A stretch of 64,000 bases of DNA from Azospirillum sp051124815 (GTDB lineage Bacteria; Pseudomonadota; Alphaproteobacteria; Azospirillales; Azospirillaceae), in assembly GCF_051124815.1 (NCBI RefSeq), contig NZ_CP118485.1:620001-684000 (forward strand), written 5' to 3'. Under the pieces are notes generated by a model. That model was given only the letters and a program-made list of their open reading frames with translations. It was not told where the DNA came from and ran no database searches. Shown one piece after another: positions 1-8,427 of the stretch (its first letter is position 1; each line of letters begins with the position of its first letter). The position numbers and the translations under genes were made by a program.

Positions 1-1181
1 CGGACTCCCCCAAGGCGGCGGTCACGCCGATGGGCGATCCTGCCGGGCGCCTGTTCGCCGCCGCGAGCCACGACCTGCGCCAGCCTCTGGCGGCGCTGTC
101 GCTGCTGATCGGCACGCTCGATGGCAGGCTGGGGGGCAGGCTGGGGGGCAAGCTCGACGGCCCGCCGGATCGCGACCTGCTGCGCTCGATGGCGCAGGCG
201 GTGGAATCGATGCGCAGCATGGTCGACGGCCATTTCGACCTTGTCCGTCTGGAAAGCGGCCTGACCGAACCGGACATCCGCACCCACGCGGTCAACGGCG
301 TGCTGATGCGCCTTGCGCTGGAGGTGGCGCCGCGTTTCGCCGACCGCGGACTGCGCTTTACCGTGATGCCCTGTTCGGCCATGGTGCGGACCGATTCCGC
401 GCTGCTCGAACGTCTGCTGCATGGCCTGATCGCCAACGCCCTGCGCGGGACGGTCCGGGGCCGCGTGCTGCTGGGCTGCCGCATGCGCGGCGACCATCTG
501 CGCATCGAGCTGTGGGACAGCGGCCGCGGCCTGTCGCCGCAACGTCTGGCCGCCTTGCGGACGGAACTGGCGAAGCCGGCCGGGGAAGGGGCGGGAGCGC
601 TGGGGTTGGACCTGACCCTGGTGCGCGGCCTTGCCCGGAAGCTCGGTCTCGGTCTGGAAGTCTGTGCCGTGGAGGGGCGGGGCACCGTCATGGCCGTCGT
701 GGTTCCCCTCTCGGTCGAAATGGCTGTCGATGTGGCCGACGCCTCCGGCCGGGAGGAGACCGTCGCGGCCGCGGTGCCGGACAGCCGCACCGCCGACATC
801 AGCCGCACCCGTATCCTGGTGATCGAGGACGACCCCATGGTGCTGGCCGCGCTGGAGGCGCTGCTGGGGCAATGGGGATGCAGCGTTCTCGGGGCGGAAT
901 CCTACGACATGGCCGTCGAACGGATCGGTCCGGCGCCGGAGCCCTTCGACCTCATCATCTCCGATCTGCGGCTGAAGGGGGCTGCCAACGGCATCGTCGC
1001 GATCCGGCAGATCGCCAAGCTGTTCGACCGTCCCGTGCCCGGCATGATCCTGACCGGTGACACCGATCCCAAGCGCCTGCGCGAAGCCCGGTTGTCCGGG
1101 TACCCTCTGCTGCACAAGCCGGTCGCGCCGCTCGCTCTGCGTGCCGCCGTCGTCCGCCTGCTCGGACATGATCCCCTTTGA
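1..1181 (+). CDS. Hybrid sensor histidine kinase/response regulator, 5' partial
   Basis: The reading frame is open through the left edge, so the true start and probably a sensory domain lie outside; the first ATG is at 30. Counting from that Met, the H-box FAAASHDLRQPLAALS has the phosphoacceptor His at residue 14. A HATPase domain follows (N-box NALRG, G1 DSGRG, G2 GLDLTLVRG). A C-terminal receiver begins at RILVIEDDP, with the phosphorylatable Asp in IISDLRLKG (D312). Role inferred from domains: autophosphorylating kinase with intramolecular phosphotransfer to its own receiver; no DNA-binding output is visible. The SHDLRQP H-box matches that of the next gene, suggesting duplication. Short GC-rich tandem units at 123-158 encode a Gly/Leu-rich insertion after the H-box. 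Signal sensed is unknown. Confidence 0.85.
   Translation, partial: DSPKAAVTPMGDPAGRLFAAASHDLRQPLAALSLLIGTLDGRLGGRLGGKLDGPPDRDLLRSMAQAVESMRSMVDGHFDLVRLESGLTEPDIRTHAVNGVLMRLALEVAPRFADRGLRFTVMPCSAMVRTDSALLERLLHGLIANALRGTVRGRVLLGCRMRGDHLRIELWDSGRGLSPQRLAALRTELAKPAGEGAGALGLDLTLVRGLARKLGLGLEVCAVEGRGTVMAVVVPLSVEMAVDVADASGREETVAAAVPDSRTADISRTRILVIEDDPMVLAALEALLGQWGCSVLGAESYDMAVERIGPAPEPFDLIISDLRLKGAANGIVAIRQIAKLFDRPVPGMILTGDTDPKRLREARLSGYPLLHKPVAPLALRAAVVRLLGHDPL
123..158 (+). repeat. Short tandem repeat inside the kinase H-box region
   Basis: A 12-base unit, GGCAGGCTGGGG, occurs twice in tandem, followed by a diverged third unit starting GGCAAGCT. It is in frame and adds a GRLGGRLGGKL segment in the helix after the phosphoacceptor His. 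The related kinase downstream lacks it. Its length being a multiple of three means gain or loss of a unit would keep the frame. Confidence 0.6.
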
Positions 1182-1485
1182 TAACAAAGATCAGGATCGC
1201 GAATCCGGTCTTCGAGAAATGCATGCAGAATATTTAGCGTCGTACCTTTCTGCTTTCTGCTGCAGTGCAATGACAACTCTGAAACAGAGGCTGGAGGGAT
1301 GCGGCAAAATGCAACAAGGTTGCGACGTTTATTCGCAATGCAAGCTCCTTGTCATCATCCTATCGGTGGAGTGATCTCTTTCTTTGGTTTGATGGAAAAC
1401 TTTAACATACCCATTTATGCTTTTCCTTCGCTATGATCCGGTTTGAGCAACGACTGTTCGAACGGATTGGTCGGAGGGCGTTCGA
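1182..1485. other. AT-richer intergenic region between two kinase genes
   Basis: About 300 bases, clearly less GC-rich than the flanking genes. It should hold the promoter of the downstream kinase: TTGATG at 1389 and TATGAT at 1432 are visible, but they are not correctly spaced as a -35/-10 pair, so no promoter is assigned. A 45-codon open frame (1299-1436) lies here but its Shine-Dalgarno-like GGAGGG directly abuts the ATG, so it was not accepted. No tRNA or strong terminator hairpin was seen. Confidence 0.4.
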
Positions 1486-3744
1486 ATGAACCGGCGATAC
1501 CGGGCGGGGAGAGGGACGGCGGCGCTGCCGGTGATCATCGTCACCGGGCTGTTCCTGTCGCTTTCGGCCTTTCTGCTGATCCGCAGCGCAACGAGCCAAG
1601 CCGAACATGCCCTGGCCGACCGTCAGGCGATCCAACTCCACGACGAGCTGAAGGCGGGACTGGAGCGCCAGAGCATGCTGCTGCGTGCGCTCAGCGGTCC
1701 GCTGGCCGGTCCCGCCCCGGTGACGGATGCGAGCTTCGCATCGGCGGCCGAACCGCTGCTGCCGCTTTATCCCAATCTGCGGGCGGTCGCCTGGGCGCGC
1801 CGGATTTCGGAACGGAACGTACCGCTGCTGGAGCGGGCCATGCGCTCGGCCGGCTACACGTCGTTCGCGGTTCGCAATGCCGATGGCGGGCGCGGTCCGG
1901 ACTACGGCGCCGCCGGAATGTCGGCCGACCGGTTCGTCAATGTGCTGGCCGAACCGCGATCCGCCGTCGGACTGATCGGCCTCGACATGGCCAGCCTTCC
2001 GGGCCAGCGCGATGTGCTGGTGCGGTCCTGCGCGGCGAACCGCCTCGCCGCCGCCGAAGGCCAGCCGCTGCGGGCGGAACTGGGCGAGAGTTCCGTGCTG
2101 ATCTACCTGCCGGTCTACACCCGCGAAGTCGAAGATGATCCCGACCGGTTGGTGGAGCCCATCGTCTGCGATCTGCTGACCGGTTTCCTGTGGACCAGTT
2201 TCGATATCGGGCAGCTGCTGCGGGATGCGGTGCGCCGGGTCGGTATTTCCATCGGCGACGTCTATCTTCTGGAGCCGCCGGCCCGGCCGGGTATGGGCGC
2301 GCCACGGATGCTGGCTGCCGAAGGGGCGATCGGCCGCCCCGGGGAGCTGCCCCATCCGCCGGTCGATCCCCTCACCGTCGAGCAGCTGACGGGAGACGCA
2401 GCGCCGCATGCCATCGTCCGCGACATCGCCTTCGCCGGGCGGGTATGGCGGCTCTACGTGCTGCCGGACGCGGCGCGCCTGTTCAGCGCGGACGACCGGC
2501 TGGCCTGGACCATGCTGATCGGCGGAATTCTCCTGACCGCGGGCGTCGCGGCCTATGTGCTGCGGGAAGCGCGCACCAAGCGCCTGCTGCGGACCGAGGC
2601 GCGGGCCCGTGCCGCCATGGCCCGCGCCCTGCGCGAGAGCGAGGAGCGCTTCCGGCTGGCGTTGCGCTATTCGAAGGTCTCACTGTTCAGCCAGGACCGC
2701 AACCTGCGGCATCTGTGGATCTATTGCCCGCGCGCAGACCTGCATCCGGAGCGGATGATCGGCCGGACCGATGCCGAGCTGTTCCCGATGGACGAGGCGG
2801 CACGCATGTCGACCATCAAGCGGTCGGTGATGGAAAGCGGCACCGGCACCCGTTGCGAGCTGGTGGTGACCTATGGCGGCAGCCGGCGGGTGCTGGACCT
2901 GTCGGTGGAGCCGATGCGCGACGAGACCGGGGCGGTGGCCGGCGTCGTCTGTGCCGCCATCGATATGACGGAATCGGTCGAGATCCGGGATGCGCTGTCC
3001 CGCGCCCATGCCGAGGCGGAGCGGGCCAACCAGGCGAAGAGCCGCTTCCTGGCCGCCGCCAGCCACGATCTCCGCCAGCCCTTCCAGGCGATGAGCCTGT
3101 TCCACCACATCCTGATGAGCAAGCTGGACGATCCCCAGCAGGTGGAGGTGGCGAACAAGCTGGGGGAGGCGCTGACCGCCGGCAACACGCTGCTGTCCAC
3201 CCTGCTCGACACCTCCGCGCTGGAGGTCGGCAACGTCAAACCGCGGGTCGCGGAGTTCGATGTCCAGGACATCCTCGCCCGGCTGTCGATCGAAATCGGC
3301 GACCAGGCGATCGACCGTGGGCTTCAACTGCGGACCGTCGACTGTTCCGCCCGGGTGCAGAGCGACCCGATCCTGCTGGAGCGCATGGTCCGCAACCTGC
3401 TGGTCAATGCCCTGCGCTATACCACCGAAGGGCGGATCCTGCTGGGTTGCCGTCGCCGCTCCGATGCTGACGGTGGCATCCGCCTGTCCATCGAGGTGTG
3501 GGACACCGGTCCCGGCATCGCCGAGGCGGAGATGAACGCGATCTTCGAGGATTTCTACCGCTGCGGCACCGACCAGCGCGACAGCGGCCGGGGGCTGGGC
3601 CTGGGGCTGTCCATCGTCCGCCGCATGTCCCAGATGCTGGACCATCCCGTCACCGTGCGGTCGCGGGTGGGGCGCGGCACCGTTTTCGCGGTCAGCGTCC
3701 CGCTGGTCGTGCAGGAATGTTCCTGCTGCGCCGCCGCGGAGTAG
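1486..3744 (+). CDS. Membrane sensor histidine kinase (CHASE-like, PAS, HisKA, HATPase)
   Basis: 752 aa. ATG at 1486 follows GGAGG with good spacing. An N-terminal membrane segment (about 13-32) and a second near 340-358 enclose a roughly 300-residue periplasmic region resembling a CHASE-type sensor domain. A PAS domain starts near ESEERFRLAL (about 384), then the H-box FLAAASHDLRQPFQ with phosphoacceptor His527, and a HATPase domain with N-box NLLVNALRY (about 637), DTGPG (about 673) and GRGLGLGL (about 701). It has no receiver of its own, and its sister kinase upstream has one, so phosphotransfer between the two is conceivable but not shown. The C-terminus ends in a cluster of Cys (ECSCCAAAE), unusual for this family. 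Ligand unknown. Confidence 0.88.
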   Translation: MNRRYRAGRGTAALPVIIVTGLFLSLSAFLLIRSATSQAEHALADRQAIQLHDELKAGLERQSMLLRALSGPLAGPAPVTDASFASAAEPLLPLYPNLRAVAWARRISERNVPLLERAMRSAGYTSFAVRNADGGRGPDYGAAGMSADRFVNVLAEPRSAVGLIGLDMASLPGQRDVLVRSCAANRLAAAEGQPLRAELGESSVLIYLPVYTREVEDDPDRLVEPIVCDLLTGFLWTSFDIGQLLRDAVRRVGISIGDVYLLEPPARPGMGAPRMLAAEGAIGRPGELPHPPVDPLTVEQLTGDAAPHAIVRDIAFAGRVWRLYVLPDAARLFSADDRLAWTMLIGGILLTAGVAAYVLREARTKRLLRTEARARAAMARALRESEERFRLALRYSKVSLFSQDRNLRHLWIYCPRADLHPERMIGRTDAELFPMDEAARMSTIKRSVMESGTGTRCELVVTYGGSRRVLDLSVEPMRDETGAVAGVVCAAIDMTESVEIRDALSRAHAEAERANQAKSRFLAAASHDLRQPFQAMSLFHHILMSKLDDPQQVEVANKLGEALTAGNTLLSTLLDTSALEVGNVKPRVAEFDVQDILARLSIEIGDQAIDRGLQLRTVDCSARVQSDPILLERMVRNLLVNALRYTTEGRILLGCRRRSDADGGIRLSIEVWDTGPGIAEAEMNAIFEDFYRCGTDQRDSGRGLGLGLSIVRRMSQMLDHPVTVRSRVGRGTVFAVSVPLVVQECSCCAAAE

Positions 3745-4233
3745 GGCGCCGCCGGTCTCCCGTCCCGCCCTCCCATGCCGCAGCGCGCAATGGTGGCAGT
3801 CCCGCCGGCGGGTCCGCTTTTCCCGTCCGCGTCCGCGCAAGTTTCGGTTATGCTGCGGCTGCTCACTGCACCGAAACGATCCCAGTAACCCAGCTGCAAC
3901 AATAGCTTGGCGACTTTATTGATGTAGGTCATTGGGCCCCTTTGCCATAGGGGCTATTGCTTTCGCACAAGCACACTCCTTGGATAATCCTTGGAGGGTG
4001 AAGGTTCCGCTTCGACGGAACCCAACAAGACGGAGTCCGGCCCGTCGCCATGGCATGCCCGCGAAGGGCGCCGACGGCAACGGGAACCGGGCTTGGGAGG
4101 ATACGGCCTGCCGCCGCGACGGATGCCCCGCTCCAACGGGGCATCCGTTCCGGTCACCGGCATTCGGGCTTCCGCCGCCAAGAGGCGGGGTCCGTTGGTC
4201 GGGCGCCGCGATCCTTTTCAGGAGCATTCTAGT
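3745..4233. other. Long structured intergenic/leader region upstream of the MaoC-Pta gene
   Basis: 489 bases without a convincing gene. Three hairpins are visible: GCCCCT/AGGGGC at 3936-3954, GGTTCCG/CGGAACC at 4003-4022, and a perfect 12-bp stem ACGGATGCCCCG/CGGGGCATCCGT at 4119-4148. The first is flanked by AATAGC (3901) and GCTATT (3953), which could also pair. None is followed by a T-run, so they are not simple terminators. I could not match the region to a known riboswitch class. An upstream ATG at 3991 would open the same frame as the next gene, but that extension is low-complexity and unlike the family. Confidence 0.45.
4119..4148 (+). promoter_or_regulatory. 12-bp perfect hairpin in the pta leader
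   Basis: ACGGATGCCCCG, a six-base loop CTCCAA, then the exact complement. It lies 85 bases before the ATG of the MaoC-Pta gene. No T-tract follows, so it may be an RNA stability or translational control element instead of a terminator. Function is inferred only from structure and position. Confidence 0.4.
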
Positions 4234-5703
4234 ATGGACACCGCCATCGCCGCCCCCTCCGCCGCCCCGGCGGGTCGCAGCGGCCTCGTTCCGACCGGCA
4301 AGAACGGCAGCCCCATGATCGAAAACGTCACGTTCGAGGAAATCCACATCGGCCAGCAGGCCAGCCTGTCGCGCCGCCTGACCATGTCCGACATCGAGCT
4401 GTTCGCGACGGTGTCCGGCGACCTCAACCCGTCCCATGTGGACGAGGATTACGCCGTCGACCACAAGGTGGTCGGGCATGGCATGTGGTCGGGTTCGCTG
4501 ATCTCCGCCGTTCTCGGCACCCTGCTGCCCGGCCCCGGCACCGTCTATGTCGGCCAGGATCTGCGGTTCGAGCGTCCGGTCCTGCTGGGCGACATCGTCA
4601 CCGTGACGGTCACCGCCAAGTCCAAGGATGCGGTGCGCAAGACGGTCGTCTTCGACTGCCTCGCCGCCAACCAGGACGGCAAGACGGTGGCGACCGGCAT
4701 CGCCGAGGTGATCGCCCCGACCGAGAAGGTGCGCCGCGCCGCGGCGGAACTGCCGCAGGTGCAGGTGATCCGCCATGACGGCCACGAGCTGATGCTGAAG
4801 AAGTGCGAGTCGCTGCCGCCGGTGCCGACCGCCGTCGTCCATCCCTGCGACGAAAGCTCGCTGCGTGGCGCCGTCGAGGCTGCCGAGGCCAACCTGATCG
4901 ACCCGGTTCTGGTCGGTCCGGAGTCCAAGATCCGCTCGGTTGCCGACACGTACGGCCTGGACATCTCCCGCTACCGCATCGTCGACGTCGCCCACAGCCA
5001 TGCCTCGGCCGAAACCGGCGTGCGGCTGGCCCGCACCGGCGAGTGCGAAGCGGTGATGAAGGGCAGCCTGCACACCGACGAACTGATGGGCGAGGTGGTG
5101 CGGAAGGAGACGGGCCTGCGCACCGGCCGCCGCCTCAGCCACGTCTTCGTCATGAACGTCCCGACCTACCCGCGTCCGCTGCTGATCACCGATGCGGCGA
5201 TCAACATCTACCCGACGCTGGAGGACAAGGTCAGCATCGTCCAGAACGCCATCGACCTCGCCAAGGTGCTGGGCACCGAGGTGCCGCGCGTCGCCATCCT
5301 GTCGGCGGTCGAGACCATCAACACCAAGATCCCCTCGACGCTCGAAGCCGCCGCGCTGTGCAAGATGGCCGACCGCGGCCAGATCACCGGCGGCATTCTC
5401 GACGGCCCGCTGGCCTTCGACAACGCCATCAGCCGCGAGGCCGCCATCACCAAGGGCATCAAGTCCGAGGTGGCCGGGCAGGCCGACATCCTGCTGGTCC
5501 CCGACCTGGAGGCCGGCAACATGCTGGCCAAGCAGCTGTCCTTCCTGGCCCATGCCGATGCCGCCGGCATCGTGCTGGGCGCCCGCGTGCCGATCATCCT
5601 GACCAGCCGCGCCGACAATGTGCGCACCCGTCTGGCGTCCTGCGCCGTGGCCGTCCTGTCGGCCGCCGCCCGCCGCCGCGGTGCCGCCGCCGCCGCCGAG
5701 TGA
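4234..5703 (+). CDS. Bifunctional enoyl-CoA hydratase (MaoC)/phosphate acetyltransferase
   Basis: 489 aa. ATG at 4234 is preceded by AGGAG nine bases upstream; a second in-frame ATG at 4315 is possible. Residues about 30-165 form a MaoC-like hot-dog domain (VSGDLNPSHVDEDYA, then VVGHGMWSGSLIS, the usual hydratase motif). Residues about 185-489 are a phosphate acetyl/butyryltransferase domain (SHVFVMNVP, ITDAAINIYP). The known fusion converts acetyl-CoA and phosphate to acetyl phosphate and CoA, and the MaoC part suggests a second activity on enoyl-CoA or a role in short-chain acyl-CoA or polyhydroxyalkanoate metabolism. ackA follows 14 bases downstream and would complete an acetyl-CoA to acetate route, so the two are almost certainly one operon. 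Confidence 0.9.
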   Translation: MDTAIAAPSAAPAGRSGLVPTGKNGSPMIENVTFEEIHIGQQASLSRRLTMSDIELFATVSGDLNPSHVDEDYAVDHKVVGHGMWSGSLISAVLGTLLPGPGTVYVGQDLRFERPVLLGDIVTVTVTAKSKDAVRKTVVFDCLAANQDGKTVATGIAEVIAPTEKVRRAAAELPQVQVIRHDGHELMLKKCESLPPVPTAVVHPCDESSLRGAVEAAEANLIDPVLVGPESKIRSVADTYGLDISRYRIVDVAHSHASAETGVRLARTGECEAVMKGSLHTDELMGEVVRKETGLRTGRRLSHVFVMNVPTYPRPLLITDAAINIYPTLEDKVSIVQNAIDLAKVLGTEVPRVAILSAVETINTKIPSTLEAAALCKMADRGQITGGILDGPLAFDNAISREAAITKGIKSEVAGQADILLVPDLEAGNMLAKQLSFLAHADAAGIVLGARVPIILTSRADNVRTRLASCAVAVLSAAARRRGAAAAAE

Positions 5704-5717
5704 GGAGGGCAGGGCCT

Positions 5718-6902
5718 ATGTCCAACGCGATCCTCGTCATCAATGCCGGCTCCTCCAGCCTGAAATTCTCGGTGTTCCGGGATCATGGCGGCGGGGATCC
5801 GGTGGTCACCGTCAACGGCCAGATCTCGGGCATCGGCACCCAGCCGGTGTTCGAGGCCAAGGACGCCCAGCGCCGCCCGCTCGCCGAAAAGAGCTGGGGT
5901 GCCGGTGAACCCAGCGACCGCACGGCGCTGCTGTCCTACCTGCTCGACTGGATCGAGGAACGGCTGGAGGGGGCGACGCTGATCGCCGCCGGTCACCGGG
6001 TGGTGCATGGCGGCGTCCGTCACGCCGCGCCGGTTCTGCTGACCTCCGCCGTGCTGGATGAGCTGGACGGTCTGGTGCCGCTGGCTCCGCTGCACCAGCC
6101 GCACAACCTCGCCGCCATCCGCGCGCTGGCCGAGGCGCATCCGGAGCTGCCGCAGGTCGCCTGCTTCGACACCGCCTTCCACCGCAACCAGCCGTGGCAG
6201 GCACAGACCTTCGCCATTCCGCGGGAATTGACGGAGGAAGGCGTGCGCCGTTACGGCTTCCACGGCCTGTCCTACGAGTACATCTCCCGCCGCCTGCCGG
6301 AAATCGCTCCGGAGTTGGGGGATTCGCGGGTGGTGGTTGCCCATCTCGGCAGCGGCGCCAGCATGTGCGCCATCCAGGGCGGGCGCAGTGTCGACAGCAC
6401 CATGGGCTTCACCGCCCTGGACGGCCTGCCGATGGGCACCCGCTGCGGCACCATCGACCCCGGCGTGCTGATCTACCTGATGCGCAAGGGCATGGACGCC
6501 GGCGCAATCGAGAAGATGCTCTACAACAAGTCCGGCCTGCTCGGCGTGTCGGGCATCTCCAACGACATGCGTGTCCTGCTGGAGAGCGGCGACCCGCATG
6601 CGCAGGAGGCGGTGGAGCTGTTCTGCTTCCGCATCGCCAAGGAGACCGGCGGGCTGGCCGCCTCGATGGGCGGGGTGGATGCCGTGGTGTTCACGGCGGG
6701 CATCGGCGAACGCTCCGCCCCGGTGCGGGCGCGGGTCGGCGACAAGCTGGCCTGGATGGGCGTGGACATCGACGCGGCGGCCAACGAGGCCAATGCGACG
6801 AAGATCTCGGCCCCCGGCAGCCGCCTGCCGGTCTATGTCATCCCGACCGACGAGGAACGGATGATCGCCCTGCACACCCGCAAGGTGCTGACGGGGCGGT
6901 GA
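5718..6902 (+). CDS. ackA: Acetate kinase
   Basis: 394 aa, the usual family length. It starts with the phosphate-binding motif LVINAGSSSLKFS and carries AGHRVVHGG, FDTAFH, YGFHGLSYEY, VVAHLGSGASM and the C-terminal VFTAGIGE of the ASKHA fold. It interconverts acetate plus ATP and acetyl phosphate plus ADP in the cytoplasm. The ATG at 5718 lies 14 bases after the MaoC-Pta stop, with GAGGAGGGCAGGG between, so translation is likely coupled. A palindromic repeat follows the gene. Confidence 0.96.
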   Translation: MSNAILVINAGSSSLKFSVFRDHGGGDPVVTVNGQISGIGTQPVFEAKDAQRRPLAEKSWGAGEPSDRTALLSYLLDWIEERLEGATLIAAGHRVVHGGVRHAAPVLLTSAVLDELDGLVPLAPLHQPHNLAAIRALAEAHPELPQVACFDTAFHRNQPWQAQTFAIPRELTEEGVRRYGFHGLSYEYISRRLPEIAPELGDSRVVVAHLGSGASMCAIQGGRSVDSTMGFTALDGLPMGTRCGTIDPGVLIYLMRKGMDAGAIEKMLYNKSGLLGVSGISNDMRVLLESGDPHAQEAVELFCFRIAKETGGLAASMGGVDAVVFTAGIGERSAPVRARVGDKLAWMGVDIDAAANEANATKISAPGSRLPVYVIPTDEERMIALHTRKVLTGR

Positions 6903-6926
6903 GGGGGTGTGGGGGCTGATTCGGGT

Positions 6927-7036
6927 GCCCCCTCCCCATCCCTCCCCCGCTTCGCGGGAGAGGGGGTAGGAGCTTTGCGGGAGAACGGCGGCAGTTCCCT
7001 CTCCCGCCGAAGGCGGGGGAGGGTTAGGGAGGGGGC
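6927..7036. repeat. GC-rich palindromic intergenic repeat, copy A
   Basis: The ends GCCCCCTCCC and GGGAGGGGGC form an outer inverted repeat; within it are a CCCCCGCTTCGCGGGAG-type arm and a CTCTCCCGCC...GGCGGGGGAG arm joined by CGGCGGCAGTTCCC. The same plan recurs at 10479, 14737 and 34824. It sits between ackA and a LysR gene and may fold into two hairpins that limit read-through or protect the mRNA 3' end, as REP/BIME elements do. Confidence 0.75.
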
Positions 7037-7126
7037 ATGGTTAGCCGCTCCCCCCACATCCCCCTGGAGCCCACCCCCAATCAGTGCTAGCTCACCCCCG
7101 ACACCCAGCATTCGTCCGGGGAACCC

Positions 7127-8035
7127 GTGGTCCGGCCCTATCTGCCCTTGAACGCCCTGCGCGCCTTCGAGGCGTCGGCGCGGCATCTCAGCTTCACCCG
7201 CGCCGCCATCGAGCTGTGCGTGACCCAGGCCGCCGTCAGCCATCAGGTCAAGCTGCTGGAGGAGCGGTTGGGCGCCAGCCTGTTCCACCGGTTGCCGCGC
7301 GGCCTCGCCTTGACCGACGAGGGGCGGGCGCTGCTTCCGACGCTGGAGGAGGCGTTCGACCGCATCGGCGGCCTGCTCGACCAGTTCGAGGGCGGGCGGT
7401 TCCGCGAGGTGCTGACGGTCGGCGCCGTCGGCACCTTCGCCGTCGGCTGGCTGCTGCCGCGGCTGGCCCGCTTCCGCGAAGCGCATCCTTTCGTCGATCT
7501 GCGCCTGTCCACCAATAACAACCGGGTCGACATCGCGGCGGAGGGGCTGGACTACGCCATCCGCTTTGGTGACGGCGCGTGGCACGGCACCGACGCAGTC
7601 CGCCTGTTCGACGCGCCGCTGTCGGTTCTGTGCGCGCCGGAGATCGCCCGGCGTCTGCGCGAGCCGGCCGATGTCGGGCGCGAGACCCTGCTGCGCTCCT
7701 ACCGATCCGATGAATGGCCGGGCTGGTTCGCCGCCGCCGGGGTCGAGCCGTCGGCGATGCCGGCGGTCAAGGGGCCGGTCTTCGATTCCTCCTCCCTGAT
7801 GGTGGAGGTGGCGATCCAGGGGGCGGGGGTGGCGCTGGCTCCGGTGTCGATGTTCCGCCGGCCGCTGGCGCTGGGCCTGATCGAGCAGCCCTTCGCCGTC
7901 ACCGTCTGCAAGGGCGCCTATTGGCTGACGTCGCTGAAGTCGCGACCGGAGACGCCGACCATGCGCGCCTTCCGCGACTGGCTGTTCGCCATGGTCGCGG
8001 AAGACTGCATCGACGGAGTCGTCAGGACAGCGTGA
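7127..8035 (+). CDS. LysR-family transcriptional regulator, AmpR/GcvA subgroup
   Basis: 302 aa with a GTG start at 7127. The N-terminal winged helix-turn-helix LPLNALRAFEASARHLSF, then VTQAAVSHQVKLLEERLG and FHRLPRGLALTDEGRA, is the AmpR/GcvA signature. The rest is a periplasmic-binding-like effector domain (about 95-295). Members activate or repress a divergent or nearby gene in response to a small ligand, but no beta-lactamase or glycine-cleavage gene is adjacent, so the target is unknown. The 3' end overlaps the convergent small membrane-protein gene by 14 bases. Confidence 0.85.
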   Translation: MVRPYLPLNALRAFEASARHLSFTRAAIELCVTQAAVSHQVKLLEERLGASLFHRLPRGLALTDEGRALLPTLEEAFDRIGGLLDQFEGGRFREVLTVGAVGTFAVGWLLPRLARFREAHPFVDLRLSTNNNRVDIAAEGLDYAIRFGDGAWHGTDAVRLFDAPLSVLCAPEIARRLREPADVGRETLLRSYRSDEWPGWFAAAGVEPSAMPAVKGPVFDSSSLMVEVAIQGAGVALAPVSMFRRPLALGLIEQPFAVTVCKGAYWLTSLKSRPETPTMRAFRDWLFAMVAEDCIDGVVRTA

Positions 8036-8276
8036 CGCGGCGCGGCGCCTGCTGCCGCTCCTCCCGCCGCTGCCAGAAGCGCAGGCGCAGCCGCGGCGCC
8101 ATGAACCAGGCGATCGGGGCCGCAAGCACGATGCTGAGGATCACCACGGTCGGCATCAGCGTCATCGCCTGCTCGGAAAAGCTGGGGATGCCGAGGACCA
8201 GGACGGTACCGATGCCGAAGACCACACCCTGGATCATGCCGTAGATCAGGATGGCGAGGCGCAAGCGTGTGGACAT
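8022..8276 (-). CDS. Small membrane protein of unknown function
   Basis: 84 aa starting MSTRLRLAIL. Two hydrophobic stretches, about 8-30 (LAILIYGMIQGVVFGIGTVL) and about 41-63 (TLMPTVVILSIVLAAPIAWF), predict two inner-membrane helices, followed by a basic Arg/Gln-rich tail (RLRLRFWQRREERQQ) that would face the cytoplasm. A GGAG-type ribosome binding site precedes the ATG. It is monocistronic and convergent with the LysR gene. I do not recognise a characterised family. Confidence 0.65.
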   Translation of the reverse strand: MSTRLRLAILIYGMIQGVVFGIGTVLVLGIPSFSEQAMTLMPTVVILSIVLAAPIAWFMAPRLRLRFWQRREERQQAPRRVTLS

Positions 8277-8427
8277 TGGGTCGCTCCGGTTGTGAGGATT
8301 GGTGCAAGGACCGTTTCCCTCTTCAACCGTGGCGTGGCGGCGATGTTGCGAACGCCATCGGGGGAAGGCTATCCCGCCCGATTGCGTTCGCACACATACA
8401 ATTACTTGGCGTAAGCTGGACCTGCGC

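Noticed and set aside
1299..1436. 45-codon frame between the two kinases
   Set aside because: The GGAGGG directly abuts the ATG, the protein has no recognisable feature, and the region is needed for a promoter.
3901..4233. Cobalamin or other known riboswitch upstream of MaoC-Pta
   Set aside because: The conserved boxes of the classes I know (for example GCCACTG for cobalamin) are not present.
3916..6875. Long minus-strand frames opposite MaoC-Pta and ackA
   Set aside because: Low-complexity products, no ribosome binding sites, and well-identified enzymes on the plus strand.
7084..7126. Candidate LysR-type operator upstream of the AmpR/GcvA-like gene
   Set aside because: A T-N11-A-like spacing can be found, but that motif is too weak to call without a divergent target gene, and none is present.
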